DNA of 64,000 nucleotides from Gorsachius magnificus. Its lineage: Eukaryota; Chordata; Aves; Pelecaniformes; Ardeidae. The stretch lies in assembly GCA_034008185.1 (NCBI GenBank), contig CM067086.1:10416507-10480506 (forward strand), given 5' to 3'. How positions within the stretch are numbered: the first letter of the stretch is position 1; each line of letters opens with the position of its first letter. Below, one piece after another: positions 46,009 to 58,739 of the stretch. The position numbers and the translations under genes were made by a program. The notes beneath the pieces were generated by a model, which made no database searches, was not told the origin of the DNA, and saw only the letters and a program-made list of their open reading frames with translations.

Positions 46009-49000
46009 CTACGGAAAGCACAGCATCAGCCTCTAGCGCCTACTGAAACGCGAGGGCATCAAAAGTTACTTAGGAAACGGGTCTCGTTAGTAACGTGACT
46101 GCCGCAGAGTGACTCCTCCGCTTCACAGCAGCAGGCACAGCCAGCTACCAGAGCCCGGAGGGGTCCGCCGCCCCCCTTTCCCCCTCCTCCGTTACGGAAA
46201 GTGTAAGTGAAAGCGTTAACCAGGATCATAATTAAATCTGGGTTTGTCAGCTTTAAGTATGCTCCTTCCTTGTTTTCCTATTTCCTATCACACTGAAACT
46301 GCTCGACTGCCCGATTTCACCTCAGGTTAGGCTTTTTTAAATTAAAAAAAAAAAAAAAAGAAAAACCCCAAAAGACACGGAAGTTCATTTCAGAAACGCT
46401 TCTAAAGGTTTTCCTCACCAAGGCCTCGCAGAAACTTGTTTACGCCACTTTGTTCCGTGTCCGGGAGCTCTTCCAAATACTGTTCCACCCTCTGCTCGAA
46501 GAGTCCTGTGGAAGAAGGGAGAAATCGGAGCCGGGGTGAGCTCTGCCGGGCTGAACCCGTTTCCTCCGGCCCCTTTGCGCGCTCTCAAATTCTCACTTTT
46601 ACCGCCCTTTGCCTCTGCGGCACCACCAAACGTCATCACAAAACGTCACCGCCAGCAAGGGGCCCGTCGGCTCCTCGCGGGGTCGGGGCAGGCCCGGCGC
46701 GCCCCGGGCGCTGCGGGAAGGGCGAGGGGTTGGGGGGCGCAACAGCGCGGGGCGGAGGCGGCCCGGCAGCGCCCCTGCGGGCAGGGCGGCCCTCGCCGCG
46801 GCCAGCCGCCCGCTCGTCCGCCCTCGCCTCCGCTCCGGGGCGGGGCCCTGCTCCACGGGCGCAGCGCAGGGAGCAGCCCCGCAGCCGCCCCAGGGCCCGC
46901 GCGCGCTCCCGCAGGCGGCGGCGCGCGAGCAGGGCGGGGTGGGGGGATTGCACCCGCCGCCGCCCGCGGGTGCGCGGGGCCCCGGTCGGCGGGGCCGGGC
47001 CTGGGGAAAGCTCCCCCGGGGCGGCTTCCCACCGGGGACGGGCGGCGCCCTCCGCAGGATCGCTCCCGGTTTCGCCTCTGAGCGCTTTACGGCGCTCAGG
47101 TGCCGGTGTTCCCCCGGCGGAAGCCCGTGCGGTGGCGCAGGGTCACCACCGCGGCCCCGGTGTAGGCCCACAAGAAGCGGGCGGGGAGCCTCGGGCGGTC
47201 CGTCAGCCCGCACCGAGCTTGCTCGGCTCTGGCAGTCGGTAGCGACGCCCGCCGCGCGGCCTGCGCACGGGAGCGGTAACCCGCGCCGCAGGAGGGGAAA
47301 CCGCCCTTACCTTTGGCCCTGCATTTTCTCAGCTCTCTGTCCTGGATGAAGCCAGCAAACATTTGGGATTCCATGAAAACTTCCAAGAAGCGGCGGATGC
47401 TCTTGGAGGCCACAGATTTACGGAAAGCCTCCCTTTGGAAGGCACGCTCTCCTTTTTCATTCTGGGTTAGGAACAGGGAATAATGGCCAACTGTCTCCAC
47501 AAAGAATCGGATAAAAACCTCAGACACTAATCCATTCAGGGTGTTACATTCTGCAAAATAAGGCGGCAATAAGACACCAAAATCAGCTGCTACCAGAGCT
47601 CTCGGCGTTGTCACCCCCCCGGGGCTGGTGACTGTCACCCAGCGCTTTACCGATGCCGTGCTAATAACCGAAAGGAGCGGTACCGGCTCCTTGCAGCCCT
47701 GGCTCTACCTCCGATAGGGAAAAGGGTAACGGCTTTATAATCAAGAGCGCCAGCCTACACAATTGGCGTTTCATAACCAAGAGTCAGTGAGAAACCTCAG
47801 GGAACCGCGCAGAAAATTAAAAACTTTGTGGGTGCTTCATCAAAATTGTACCTCCTATTTTAACTCTTCGAGCAAGTTTTCTTCAGAAGCTTCAGAATGA
47901 CTCAGAATTAAAATGTTTGCTCTGGGAGTAATAAGCCTTTGCCAAGAGCTGATCAAAAAGCCTTTGCCAAAAACTGATCAAAAAGGGTGTGTTGTAGAAT
48001 TTGGGTTTTCATCATTTCTGAGATGCTAAAATAGTTTTACGTATGTAACACAGATGAGTAGAAATAAATTTCAAAAACTGAGTAGGGGCCTGTTTCATAC
48101 CTTCTAACCACAGGCATTTAAATTCACCCTGGGCTGTTTTTATAATTGCTGGAGAGAAATACGAACCGTCAGAGGCAACTCAGCCCCTCTTGCACTGAAA
48201 CTATTTGCTGGAGGTACCTGCTTCCCTCCCCTGAACACACAGTGCCAAGAGCAACTCCAAACTCAGACAGGCCCCTAAGGGCATGTAGTTACCTGGACTG
48301 AATTAGGGACAGGTTAACTGCAAACCTGTGCTGGAATAAAGGTTTAGAGGTACTCGTGGGAGCGCATGTCATTCACAAAGAAATTAAATAGATCACTGCC
48401 AATCTCTTACTGTGGGTTGGTGCTATCAGGCCCATGCCCTGTGTGTTCAGAGGCTCTCTCTGATGTCACAAAGGGTGTCCGAGTACTAAAGTCCCATCTC
48501 TCTTTCTCCTGGATGGAAAGTCACAATACTACCTACATGCTTGTTTATACAAGTCCCCATTTCCAAATGAGCTTACCATCATCTGAATCACTATCTGAAT
48601 CCTGATTTATCAATTCGTTCTTTCTCTCTAGAGCCTGCTCCAGAGCAGCTTGCAATTTTCTAGGTAATAGCGTGTCTTCATCATCCATCTGACAGAGGGG
48701 GAAAAAAACCCACAAACCTTTAGATCACATTAATCTATGCAGCAACTACAGCAAATACTTTTGCAAGGTTTAAAATTCAGAAGAAAAGCATCTTGTACCT
48801 GCTACTGTCATGCCTACATAAACAAAATAATGAAAATCTATGTACAACTATCATAGATTTCTAAACAGAATTTCTTGTCACTCTTAAGGAGATTAAAGTC
48901 AGGAATGATAATCCAAAAAGCAAGGTAAGCATATAGAAATGCAGAATCAGCTCTTTACATGACAAAGACTCCAAATAGTTGTTTTTAACTAAATACACGT

Positions 49001-51004
49001 CGTGCAAAGCCTAGCTGTGTGTACACACAGCTGCTCTAGTTGGTTTTAGGCAGCTTCTTTGGTTCTTGACAGTTGCTTTTACTTACATTCTAGTATATCT
49101 TGTTTTCTGGGTTTTCCCCCTGCTGCTCTCTTCATCTTTTTTTAATGCTCGTTCAGCAAAAGCATGTAGGCACAAGAACCTTAGATCTGCAACCCCTGCT
49201 CACTGGCCATATCTTCCAGGGAATCGTACAAGAAAGTTTACTCATTTAACCGGCAGATTGCTATTTTTGAAATTATTTAGTGCCCCATTACCATCAGGAG
49301 ATGGTGATCCTTCATCTCCCTATTTACAAGGCTCCCGCTTTTCCTACCACATGAAACTATTCTTCACCTTTCCTCTCTCACTCAGAAACTTCCCTTTGCA
49401 TTTTTTGTCCTTTTCACCTCCAACAGCGTGAGTTTTCTTGCTAACGTGATATTACTATCCTTGGATGTTTTCTTTGCACTATGAATACAGATTTTGTTTT
49501 CTTCTGACAGTCACAGCCTCAATCCCTTCTGCACACTTGAGGAGTGGTACTTATTTGCAGGTTGAACAGAAAATGAGCACTTCTTTTTTTTCCTAATCTC
49601 TCTCCCACTGCACAATTCCTGCCAAGTGTCTCTAATCAAAGAAACCAAATCATCCTGTAGGATGTAGCTTGCTAGACTGCATAGCAGCATTTTGAGCTCT
49701 ACTTTACCTGTCTGATGAATCGGTCAGATCCCAGGTTAACCATCAAAGCCTAAAGAAAAGACAACACTATAGTGAAATATATCTGAAGAGAGAGAAAACA
49801 TTCATTTGGGTCTGCTTTTAATAGCGAACAATCATCTGAACGGGCCCAAGCCTCAACATGAATCAAATTCCGACTGTGAAACAACAGGTTGTGTGCTTCA
49901 TAAAACAAGATGATGAAGTTTTTCTTTAGCGCTTGAAGTCTAATTTAACATAGATACAGCAGATCTCAGACTAGGTTAACATGTAAAAAAAGCTATAAGG
50001 GTTAGGCAGGTCTTTTTTCTTAAGCAAGTTACTGCTAATAATTTTTGTTAATGTGCAGATGGAAAGTATTTCAGAGGGGTTTAAAGAAAATGGTGTCATG
50101 TGAGGCAGCAGGGCTCCTGAAGGGCAAGAGTGTGAAATATTAATGATAAAAAAGCAGAAAAGCTGAGAGACAGAGCTGGGAAGAGGTGGGAGAGCAATGT
50201 TAGGGAAGTGGGAGGAAAACAGAGCAGAGATTTACATGGGCCAGAGGCACAAATAGCCTTGAAACTGAGCACAAGAAGAGAAAATTTAATAGAAAAATTA
50301 CAGGAAAGCAGTAGGAGTAAGAGAGAAGAGCGTGCCCTTGAGTATTTTTGTGGTACTTTACCGGAAGAGTTGATGAAGTGCAACTCTTACTGATTTCCAA
50401 TATTGTATTAACAAAGTCTTAGAAGTAAAAACACCAAAAAAACCCTTAGAGGTTTTTTCTGTGCTGGCTATAGCTTTGTGTACAGCTTCCATTAGCATTA
50501 ATAGGCGTCATAGCAGATGGCACTTTGTGTCTGTTTGTTCCATGTAGAACAAATCAGGGTATTTACACTGTACATACTTGTTGACCAGGTTAATGTTCAC
50601 TTCTCTCTGTCAAGGTGCCAAGTATGGGAAGAGGGGCAGAATAAAGAGGAGACTAAAGCTAGTACTGCTGTTTTACCTAGAGGCAGTTGCCCATGAGAAT
50701 GAGGCAGAAAAGAAACAGAGAGGCAGATTAAAAATTAAACGTGTGAGGATATTTATGTGTGAATGGTTGACCCTCTCCAGGGTGAGGCCAGCTTTACTCC
50801 AGGCAAACGATTCGGGTGCCAGCTCCTACCTCCTCTACAGGCAGCTCCTTCAGTTTGGGCAGAGAGCTGGAGAGCAGTCCCACCAGGAAGGGGGTAGGGC
50901 AGCACATGTCAATCATGGATGAGGGCAGGACTGGAATGAAGGTGTGCTGCCAGGAGAAGGGGTACAGCAGGGCCACCACCGCGTGCGAGCAGCTCGAGAG
51001 AGTG
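45974..51004 (-). CDS. DENND2B: DENND2B (ST5), last six coding exons
   Basis: DENND2B is a DENN-domain guanine-nucleotide exchange factor for Rab GTPases (Rab13 is the known substrate), acting in membrane traffic. Six minus-strand exons (51004-50830, 49749-49708, 48688-48577, 47550-47311, 46505-46419 and 46008-45974) join in phase to about 230 C-terminal residues and a TGA stop. They include the end of the DENN core (VVALLYPFSWQHTFIPVLP) and LVGLLSSSLPKLKELPVEE. After an acidic DSDSDSDDE linker comes the dDENN part with VSEVFIRFFVETVGHYSLF and VASKSIRRFLEVFMESQMF, and the protein ends GNKMKFLHKKN. The match to mammalian DENND2B is near-identical across the dDENN region and distinguishes it from DENND2A/C/D. 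The rest of the gene (the mammalian protein is about 1,137 residues) lies beyond 51 kb and probably beyond the window. Confidence 0.97.
46419..46505 (-). CDS. DENND2B: DENND2B exon
   Basis: The acceptor is TTCCACAG|GA and the donor is GCCTTG|GTGAGG. It encodes LFEQRVEQYLEELPDTEQSG, then VNKFLRGL. Confidence 0.96.
46510..47300. promoter_or_regulatory. Intragenic CpG island in a DENND2B intron
   Basis: A very GC-rich, CpG-dense block fills the 0.8-kb intron between the 47550-47311 and 46505-46419 exons. It includes two CRE half sites ACGTCA at 46630-46635 and 46643-46648. Long open frames on both strands (up to ~268 codons) come from base composition. It could be a promoter for a short or antisense transcript, but the sequence alone does not show this. 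Confidence 0.6.
47311..47550 (-). CDS. DENND2B: DENND2B exon: dDENN region
   Basis: The acceptor is TTTTGCAG|AA and the donor is CCAAAG|GTAAGG. It encodes CNTLNGLVSEVFIRFFVE through MFAGFIQDRELRKCRAK. It is the most conserved block of the gene in the window. Confidence 0.97.
47933..47982. repeat. 25-bp tandem duplication
   Basis: Two 25-bp units (47933-47957 and 47958-47982) begin AAGCCTTTGCCAA and differ at two positions. They lie in a DENND2B intron. Confidence 0.9.
48577..48688 (-). CDS. DENND2B: DENND2B exon with acidic linker
   Basis: The acceptor is CTGTCAG|ATG and the donor is GATG|GTAAGC. It encodes MDDEDTLLPRKLQAALEQAL, then ERKNELINQDSDSDSDD. The Ser/Asp repeat is a plausible CK2-type site (inference). 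Confidence 0.96.
49708..49749 (-). CDS. DENND2B: DENND2B 42-nt exon
   Basis: The acceptor is TTCTTTAG|GCT and the donor is AGACAG|GTAAAG. It encodes exactly ALMVNLGSDRFIRQ, which bridges the flanking exons as in mammalian DENND2B. Confidence 0.96.
50830..51004 (-). CDS. DENND2B: DENND2B exon: C-terminal part of DENN core
   Basis: The acceptor is CTCTCCAG|C and the donor is GAGGAG|GTAGGA. It encodes TLSSCSHAVVALLYPFSW through LKELPVEE. A DMCCPTPF stretch replaces the IVCCPTPF of the human protein, one residue shorter. Confidence 0.96.
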
Positions 51005-54000
51005 CTGGAGAGAAAGGAGCAACCACGTTAGCAGAGCTCGTTCTTCATCCCCGATACCTACCACCTACTGATAAACTTGGCGCGTTAATACGCAAGCGCC
51101 CAAGGGGCTGCCCCGGTTTCCCTGGGTGCCTTTTAACACATCGCTTCTGACTTCAGCCTTTGTCCCTTTCCAGTCCATACTGCTTCTGTACCATGTGGTG
51201 TGGTAGCTCCTCTCGTGCCCACCTCTAGGTGACTTGAAACTAGAGGTAAAAAACTAGAATCGCTTTGTTTCGTTATAGCAGACAGGAGGCACTTTGATCT
51301 AGAAGATGAGGTTTAATGTTCCCCACAGCACTCAACAGCAGCCACTTTGAATGATGCTTAAAAGCCAAAAGCAGCTTCAGTCCTTAGCTGTCACAAGGTC
51401 GGTAGTAACAATGCATAATATTGATGTTCCTATGTCGAACGCTAATGCACAAACAAGGGAAAATGAAAAGTAAATATAAAATAAAATTGAAAAAAAAAAT
51501 CCTAAAGAAAAACCCTACTAAATCAGATGTAAGAAATCCCCAACAATCAATGCTTGCTCCAAAGGAAATCTGGTGAAAGCAATGCATTTTTCGAAGTTTG
51601 GATATTTTTGTGACAGCAGCATTTTTTCATTGCAGCACATTTTGATGGGCTTATTGACCAACTGTAATGATAAAGGCATTAACCTTGCTCAGTAGAGTAG
51701 ACTCTAAAACACACTTCGGTATCCCCTAAATACTAAGACTTAATATAATTCATGGAAAATGTCTTGCATACATTGTCCTTCCATCTCATGGAGCTGATTC
51801 CCTTTTACAGTCACATGGTTTCCAAATGTTAAAAATAAAGCAACATCATTACCAAGCTACTTTTAGCATCAGGGGAATAAGGACAGGCTCTCCGTTTCAG
51901 AGCTTTGATTTTGGAGTGAGTTACGACATCTGCTTCTTACAGGCTGAGGATGACAGAAATTTGGATTTTTACCCAGCCGAGCATGACTGAGCTAATTTTC
52001 TCACCGTGCAAACTTCTGCTGTGCTTAATGCAGCCACAAAGAACTATAAATAACTAACAACTTCAGAGCTGTACTGCTTGAGAAAGCTGGGGGGAAATGC
52101 TGATTTCTTCTACTGCAAGACTTGTTGGAGACTGCAGGTGGCATCAGACCTCCACTGGAATAACCCTCGCAAGCGTTTTTCCGTGTGGGTTATTCCAAGG
52201 CCAGGAGAAAGGTTTCACCTGCTTGTTCCTGTCAGTGATTAACCTCTGAAGTTTGCTCAATGGCAAAAGTGAGGATTAGAGGACAAGGAGAGGAAAGGTT
52301 GGGGAAAAGCAAATGCTTGTCTTTTACTGCAAATAATCGGTGGGGTTTTTTACTTGACATTTTATAACATATGTTGTCCGACACAGGTTTGTTGTAAAAT
52401 GATGCATTTCTCTAATGTTTTTGTTGGGTTTTTTTTATAGCAGGCAGCACTGCTGCCATTGACTCCTATTTTGGTCTTGGGTGTCTACCATAGCAAGCAC
52501 GGTGGTGTGTTTCAGAAGTGCTGTGGAGCATGGGACAGGCTCCCAGCACTTCCTCAAGCTCACTTTAATGACTCCGTGGCATTTTCAGCTACTACAAATT
52601 CAGTCATCTTAGCTGAGCTCCTAAAAAAAGAGCCACGTTAAGCTAAAAGCAGGAAGACAAACATTCTTCTGATATTCAGTTAGTATTTTTTTCCTTTCTA
52701 TAGAATGCCCTTTTGTAACTTGTTGTTTTACACGCAGCGCTGTGACGTAAATCAGCCCCTGCATCCTCTCATGCGTGCTATTCCCACGCTAGGGGAGGCT
52801 TCGGGCTCCGGCCCAGGACGCTGGTTTCTCTTCCAGAGCTTTCCCGGGAGCTGGCTGGGGCAAAGCAGCAGCTGAATGCAGCAAGCGGCCCTAGGGGGCT
52901 TGTCCTGCGGCAGCACCCTGCTCTGCTCTGGCAGCATCCCCTGGGTCGCACCATCCCCCTCGCCAGCACCTCGGCCTGTGCGTTTTAAGGCCCTGCACGC
53001 AGTTTTTCAAAATTCATCCTCAGAAACATCTTTCCCTGTGAGACATCTCAGGCTGACCCCCATGAAACACTCGCTTCAAACTTTCAGTCCCCAGCATCGG
53101 CCGCTGCCCTCCCTCCCAGACGCTGCTTGTGCAGAGGGAGTCCCACATGCTGTTACCAAACTCTTGCTTGTACAAAGCGCCTGTGTCTCTTCCGTCGTGG
53201 GGAAGTTTCATAATTCTAAAGGATACGCATCTTTCACTTCAGCATGAGGTTTTTACATTATGTAAGGTCAACTTCAGGGATGATGGATGTAAGGGAACCC
53301 CCAGTTTAAATCTCTAAAATATGGTTCAGATCCTTTTTAAAGGGTATTACTCATGAGAAGCATGTTTGGTAAATTAAAAAGAAAACCCTACCCTGGAAAA
53401 CCAAGTCGACTCCCGTTTTTCCTTTCAAGATGTGCAACCCACAGATTGTCCCACTGTTCTTGTTTATGAAAAATAAGAAGTAAGGTCAGATGATTTATTT
53501 TCTTCAAGGTGTGTGAAGCAACAGAATAGTCACAGAAATTAGATTTTCAAAATGTTTTCACTTTTCATAGTCCAGGGCAGTTTTGATAATACAGGGAGCC
53601 GGTTTGGGGAGTGGGCTTTTTCATTTGGTCTGTGCAGTTTTATGAGAATGCTGCATAAATGTTCTAGCTGTTGTCCTACTGGAAAACACTTCTTGTATTA
53701 CGCATATGCAGGTAATTTTATACGTGGGCACAAGAAACCAAACTGTTGAGTGAGTCACGCGCTAACGAGGAACATAAACCACCGCATACTTCAGAGGGGA
53801 AGCGCTGCCAGAGCCGTGCGCAAGTGGGAGACAGGCTATGATGATCCCCAGGACCGCGCTGGAGTGCGGCTCCCTCCCTCCCTGCAATGCACAGGTAGTG
53901 CCGCTGCCCCGTGCCCGCAGCACTAACGCCAAGCTCCCGTCCCACCCCGGAGACGTGGGCTACCCTGCCGGCCTGTGATGCTCTGCCTCTGCGGAGCCAC

Positions 54001-54059
54001 TGATGGGAAGGGGCAGGCTGCCCCCCCCACACATTGAACTGTACGCATGGAGTAAGTCT

Positions 54060-54090
54060 AGAATCATAGAATTCTAGAATTCTAGTCTAC
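54060..54090. repeat. Short CR1-tail-like / palindromic AT motif
   Basis: GAATCATAGAATTCTAGAATTCTAG resembles the CR1 terminal repeat unit, but no CR1 body follows. It also contains nested TTCTAGAA palindromes. Confidence 0.3.
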
Positions 54091-56821
54091 TAACAGTAAT
54101 TAACTGAAAAGGTGACTGTGCTTGCAAGATTTGTGGGATAAGGGTATGTAAGGCTATTGCCTAGTTGTACTACACAGCCTACGCCACTGAATTCATCCCG
54201 TTACCCTGCGCTCATCCCAATAATTTGCATTCTGCTAAAGCAAAATTAGTGAACAATTTCTAGAAAAATATCGAGTTTCAATTGGTTTCAAAACACAGGC
54301 GATCCGCCACTTCTCCTTCCAGGTTTTTTTCCATTGTTATCATCTTGTTAAAAAGTATTGGGAATTTGCCTAGGTTTTGGTTCTTCCTGTACCTTTTATT
54401 GACTAGATTAAACAAAAACCTTCAGTGTTTCACCTTCTCCCCATGGAAGTATTAATACGAGTTTATATAGTCTTATTGAGACATTCTTAATGACAATTTA
54501 TGACTTTTTCACTATAAGTCTGTCAATAATTACAGGAAAGCAGAGACATTTTTCCCTTACATTTACAAATATACAACTTCATAAATCTTTTCAAATATGG
54601 AAAGTCTACATTATCATTAAAACATCTCTTGGAGAAGAGATCTTTTATCACATTACAGACAAAAGACAACAACGTTTCTTTCCCACTCAAATTTGATTTC
54701 TCTTCCTCTAGGCTATTTTGTTTTCCAAATAATTTTCTCATGATAGCGCATAGAAACTTTTCCTCCTTGTGTACTTGGCTGTGGAGACACAAGGCACAGA
54801 CTACGAGCTAAGGCACAGGAATTTCAGACATTGCCATGACTCAGCTGAATTGTGGGGACTGCTTGTGAACATGGTTTAGGCCCACGTCAAAAGCAAATTA
54901 GTGTAACTTAACAAGAACACTTACTATCCTTTAGATAGGAGGGTGTTTGCTATCAATTTCTGGGTTGGTCAACCAACAAATAACCCCAAGGCTAGGCTAT
55001 ATTGATATCTAACCACAGCGCCATTACCATATTCTGAGACACATATTTTTCCGCCATTGAACAGCGAGCGGACGCTTCCCTGGCAGTGGGGAGCGTTGCC
55101 GATGCTAGCACTGGATGTGTCCGTTTCAGAGAACCATGGCTCATTGCGTACTGCAAGTCACCAACTCTTATGAAATGTTAAAAGTCCTGTTCAGTTACAC
55201 TTACTACTCACACTGGAAATATTCCACGGATACACTTGATAATTCTCTTTTTTTCTATAATAGCCAAACTTATATTCCTTCTCACTTCCCCCTCTACCAC
55301 CTACAATTTCTCACAGACCCAAGGGAGCCTCACACCCTGAGCATATTTTAAGTCCAGGACTAAGCCTCTAGCACAGACAAACATTTGCTGTGAGAGCTCC
55401 CTGATCCTACCTTGCTATTCTCGTGCATCTCCATGGTCCTTTTGGCATTGACATTGAAGGAGGGGAAGGCGAGAATATCCCTTCCTCCTCCTCCTCATCC
55501 TCTCCCAAGGGACAAAGAAGTTTCCTCCACCAAGAGGGGAGGGACAACCACCCCTTTCGAGCGGGGCCAAGCCACACAGTGGCTCTGTCATCCCAGGGCT
55601 GGTGCCAGCTCTGCACTATGCTGATGCTCTGGACCGTGCACAGGACTGGGACCGATTGCAGAATCTCTTCCCTCTGCTTCCTCAGATGGAGAAATGTGGC
55701 CAAAAACGTAAATTCACAAAGAAATGTTTCCGCTGCCTGTGTTTACTTTTCCAGAACTTTTTCACGTTTCTAATTTCTCCCTGCTGATATAATTATGTTA
55801 CTCTGTCCACATTTGCTGAACTCTTGCATCTGCCATGTTAACGCATACATGCTCAGCTCCAGTACCCCCCCCTTGACACGCAGGCACCCTTCTTCAGAGG
55901 CTGTGCGCACCCAGAGTCCCCAGATCAATGGCTTGTGCTTCACTCCCGGGGCTGCTGTGCTGTGAGGACACATGTTTCATTAACCCAGATACCATCAACT
56001 ACTCACCAAATAGGGCAGGGAGGAATAAAATGAGAATTCAAGAAAGTCTTTGATACAACTGTGCAAGGCATCTCCAGCTTTCTAGCCAGTGTAAAAGTGT
56101 CAGACAGGACAGCGTTTCTTCCTGGGCAAAATTATCGCTGTTTGTCTCTGCTACCACTCTAGGATGTTTAAAAGGGAAAAAAATCTTCAACCCATCTCTT
56201 TTGACTCAAACCAAAGAAATTACACGTTTTTTCAGCTTTTTAGCAAGAAGACCTACTCTGTGAACATTTCAAAATAAGACCACGTGAGTCATTGTTGCTA
56301 GAGGAAAAGCGAGCATGGCAACGGAGCTGTCTGACTGCATGGCTGCGGCCCCAAGTTCGGGAATGTGCAAGCACACGCGCTCAGGAGCAAGAGGCACATC
56401 CAGAGGCACATTCAGCATCGGATGCAGAGAGGGTGGGGAGGGAGCTGTGGCAGAAGACACAGGAAGCGTATGGGATAACCTCAGCGGGAACAACGTGAAG
56501 CAATAAATATCTTTGTGCTTGTAAACTAATACTGAAGCAAAGCTGAAATGGAGATTTTTTTTTTTTTTGAGAAGCAAAGTGTCATGGATAACATCACTGC
56601 TGATTAGGGATTAAAGGATACCAAGGATACCTCTGCATGTTCATGTATAAGGCCGGAAATTACTGATGGGTCTGGGAGACCTGCCTATTTGTAGGGTTGC
56701 TTTCATTTGTAAGGCACTGTTTTCACACAATCAGGATTCAAAATTTAACTTGTTTGCACTGAAATTTTTAGGCTTGTGTGTCTGCCTCCAGATAACTATT
56801 TTGTTTTTCCAATTTCAGGCA

Positions 56822-56935
56822 AAATCATATAGACTCTTAAAGTAATTCAGGTGGGAAAAGACCTCAGGTGGTCAGCTGATCCAACCCCATTGCTTAGCAT
56901 CAGATCAGTTTGCTTCCAAAGCCAGATTTAATTTT
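56822..56935 (-). mobile_element. Old CR1 relic
   Basis: A degraded match to the CR1 3' end (AGGTGGGAAAAGACCTCAGG, then GATCCAACCCC), followed by a short AT run. Confidence 0.65.
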
Positions 56936-57961
56936 TTATATATATATAAAACATCTCTGCTGCCCTTTTCTGTGATAGGGTGGCATGCTTTGGTGGCAAG
57001 GACTTGGAAGGCTGGCAGGAGGGGGGGGTGGCCCACGTGCCAAGGACTTCCACTACTGATGTCTAAACTCACTCTGATTTGTTTATGTCAGAAGCCATCT
57101 TAAAAGAATAATTTTGTGCATGCTAAAAAGAGCTTTATTTAGCCACTAAGTTCTTCAGAAGAAATTGTTCAACACTGAACAGCACCTTCCTTGCCATTGT
57201 AGCCTGGGGCTACGCAGAAAATTGGGAGGCTCAGCTGGGAGAGGAAAATTGTCTTCATCTTGCAGGGAACCCTAGGGAAAGGAAGGGAACCCTAGGGGAG
57301 GGAGGGGTGAAGGCTGAATTAAATGCAAAGGGGTAAAAATAAGACCTATGAGGCAGAACAGGGAGGGGAGGAAGACAAAACACGCCTGGCGAGCAGGTGA
57401 AAAGGCAACATGAACTGAGGGCAAAGAGGCCAGGGTGCAAAATGAAGGGACAAGACAGCAACTGGCTGGGCCGAACGACGCAAGAACCAGGGAAAACAAT
57501 TTAATGTGAACATGGATAAACTGTGGCATGCACATGCAGCCAAATTATTAGGTCCATGTGAAACTTGTTTTTCCCTGTTGCTCTAGGCAGATGGGAGGAC
57601 TGTGAGGCTGTCCGATGCCAATTACCCATCCTCCTTCGGTACCAGAGGTGCTGAGAGGGGCTGCAGCTGCAGAAGGAAGGTCAGACACCATCACAGCTGA
57701 AGGTGTGTGACAGAGGCTCGAAGCCCGCTCAGGGTACAGATGCCATCAAATATAACTGGTGTTTGTACACTTCAGCCACTTCTGTGCGGCTTTCCCCTTG
57801 CCCACTATGCGCAGTCTGCTGATAAGCAGGCACAAAACCACAGTTTCTATCAGGAATAATCTTCAAACTGAAAAGACAAGTTTCCTCCACAACAGTTATA
57901 TTTACCTGTATGGGACAGGCAGATTATGATCAAAACAAACACCAGAATTTGTGCTCATCTT

Positions 57962-58735
57962 ATCATAGAATCATAGAATCATTAAGGTTGGAAAAGACAT
58001 CCAAGATCATCAAGTCCAACCATCAACCCAACACCACCATGCCTACTAAACCACGTCCTGAAGTGCCACATCTACACGTTTTTTGAACACCTCCAGGGAT
58101 GGGGATTCAACCACTTCCCTGGGCAGCCTGTTCCACTGCTTGACCACTCTTTCAGTAAAGAAATTTTTCCTAATATCCAATCTAAACCTCCCCTGGCACA
58201 ACTCATGCCCCTCACCAGTGCTGAGTACAGGGGCACGATCACTTCCCTACTCCTGCTGGCCACGCTATTCCTGACACAAGCCAGGATGCTGTTGGCCTTC
58301 TCGGCCACCTGGGCACACTACTAGTTCATTTTCAGATGGCTGTCAACCAGCACCCCCAGGTCCTTTTCCACTGGGCAGCTTTCCAGCCACCCTTCCCCAA
58401 GCCTGTAGCCTTGCATGGGGCTGTTGTGATCCAAGTTCAGGACCCAGCACTTGGCCTTGTTAAACCTCATACAGTTGGCATCAACCCATCAATCCAGCCT
58501 GTCCAAGTCCCTCTGCAGAGCCTCCCTACCCTTGAGCAGATCAACACTCCCGCCCAATTGGGTGTCATCTGCAAACTTACTGAGGGTGCGCTCAATCCCC
58601 TCATCCAAATCATTGATAAAGGTATTAAGATATTATAATCATTAATATTGTTATTATTATTATTATTAAGATATAATTACAATATTAAGAAATTATTATT
58701 ATCATCCCTGGGGAACACCACGATCAGCTTATTGC
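57962..58735 (-). mobile_element. CR1 LINE 3' fragment with internal ATT expansion
   Basis: The 3' terminus shows repeated TCATAGAA units at 57963-57981. The CR1 tail and RT C-terminal remnants follow to about 58622. An AT-rich (ATT)n stretch lies at 58623-58700, and then CCCTGGGGAACACCACG, the reverse complement of the GVPQG-coding box, resumes. The expansion interrupts the element. Confidence 0.9.
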
Positions 58736-58739
58736 TGTT

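Larger units (their letters stand above)
51005..57960. other. DENND2B upstream intron, no exon recognised
   Basis: About 7 kb. I looked on the minus strand for the expected preceding DENND2B segment (the LLLERRVIFVADKLS region of the mammalian protein) and did not find it. It contains an ancient CR1 relic near 56.9 kb and nothing else identifiable. Confidence 0.6.

Noticed and set aside
45490..46098. 202-codon plus-strand open frame
   Set aside because: It is antisense to the DENND2B last exon and 3'UTR. It has no recognisable domain, and the real gene is on the other strand.
46436..47349. Plus- and minus-strand open frames of 180-268 codons
   Set aside because: They lie in a CpG island where stop codons are rare. 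The translations are low-complexity Arg/Gly/Pro/Ala, overlap in several frames at once, and show no domain.
53718..54032. Minus-strand 104-codon frame as a DENND2B exon
   Set aside because: The translation shows no DENN-domain sequence in any of the three frames.
55407..55787. Overlapping plus- and minus-strand open frames near 55.6 kb
   Set aside because: They are Ser/Pro/Glu-rich low-complexity translations with no family match and no conserved splice pattern.
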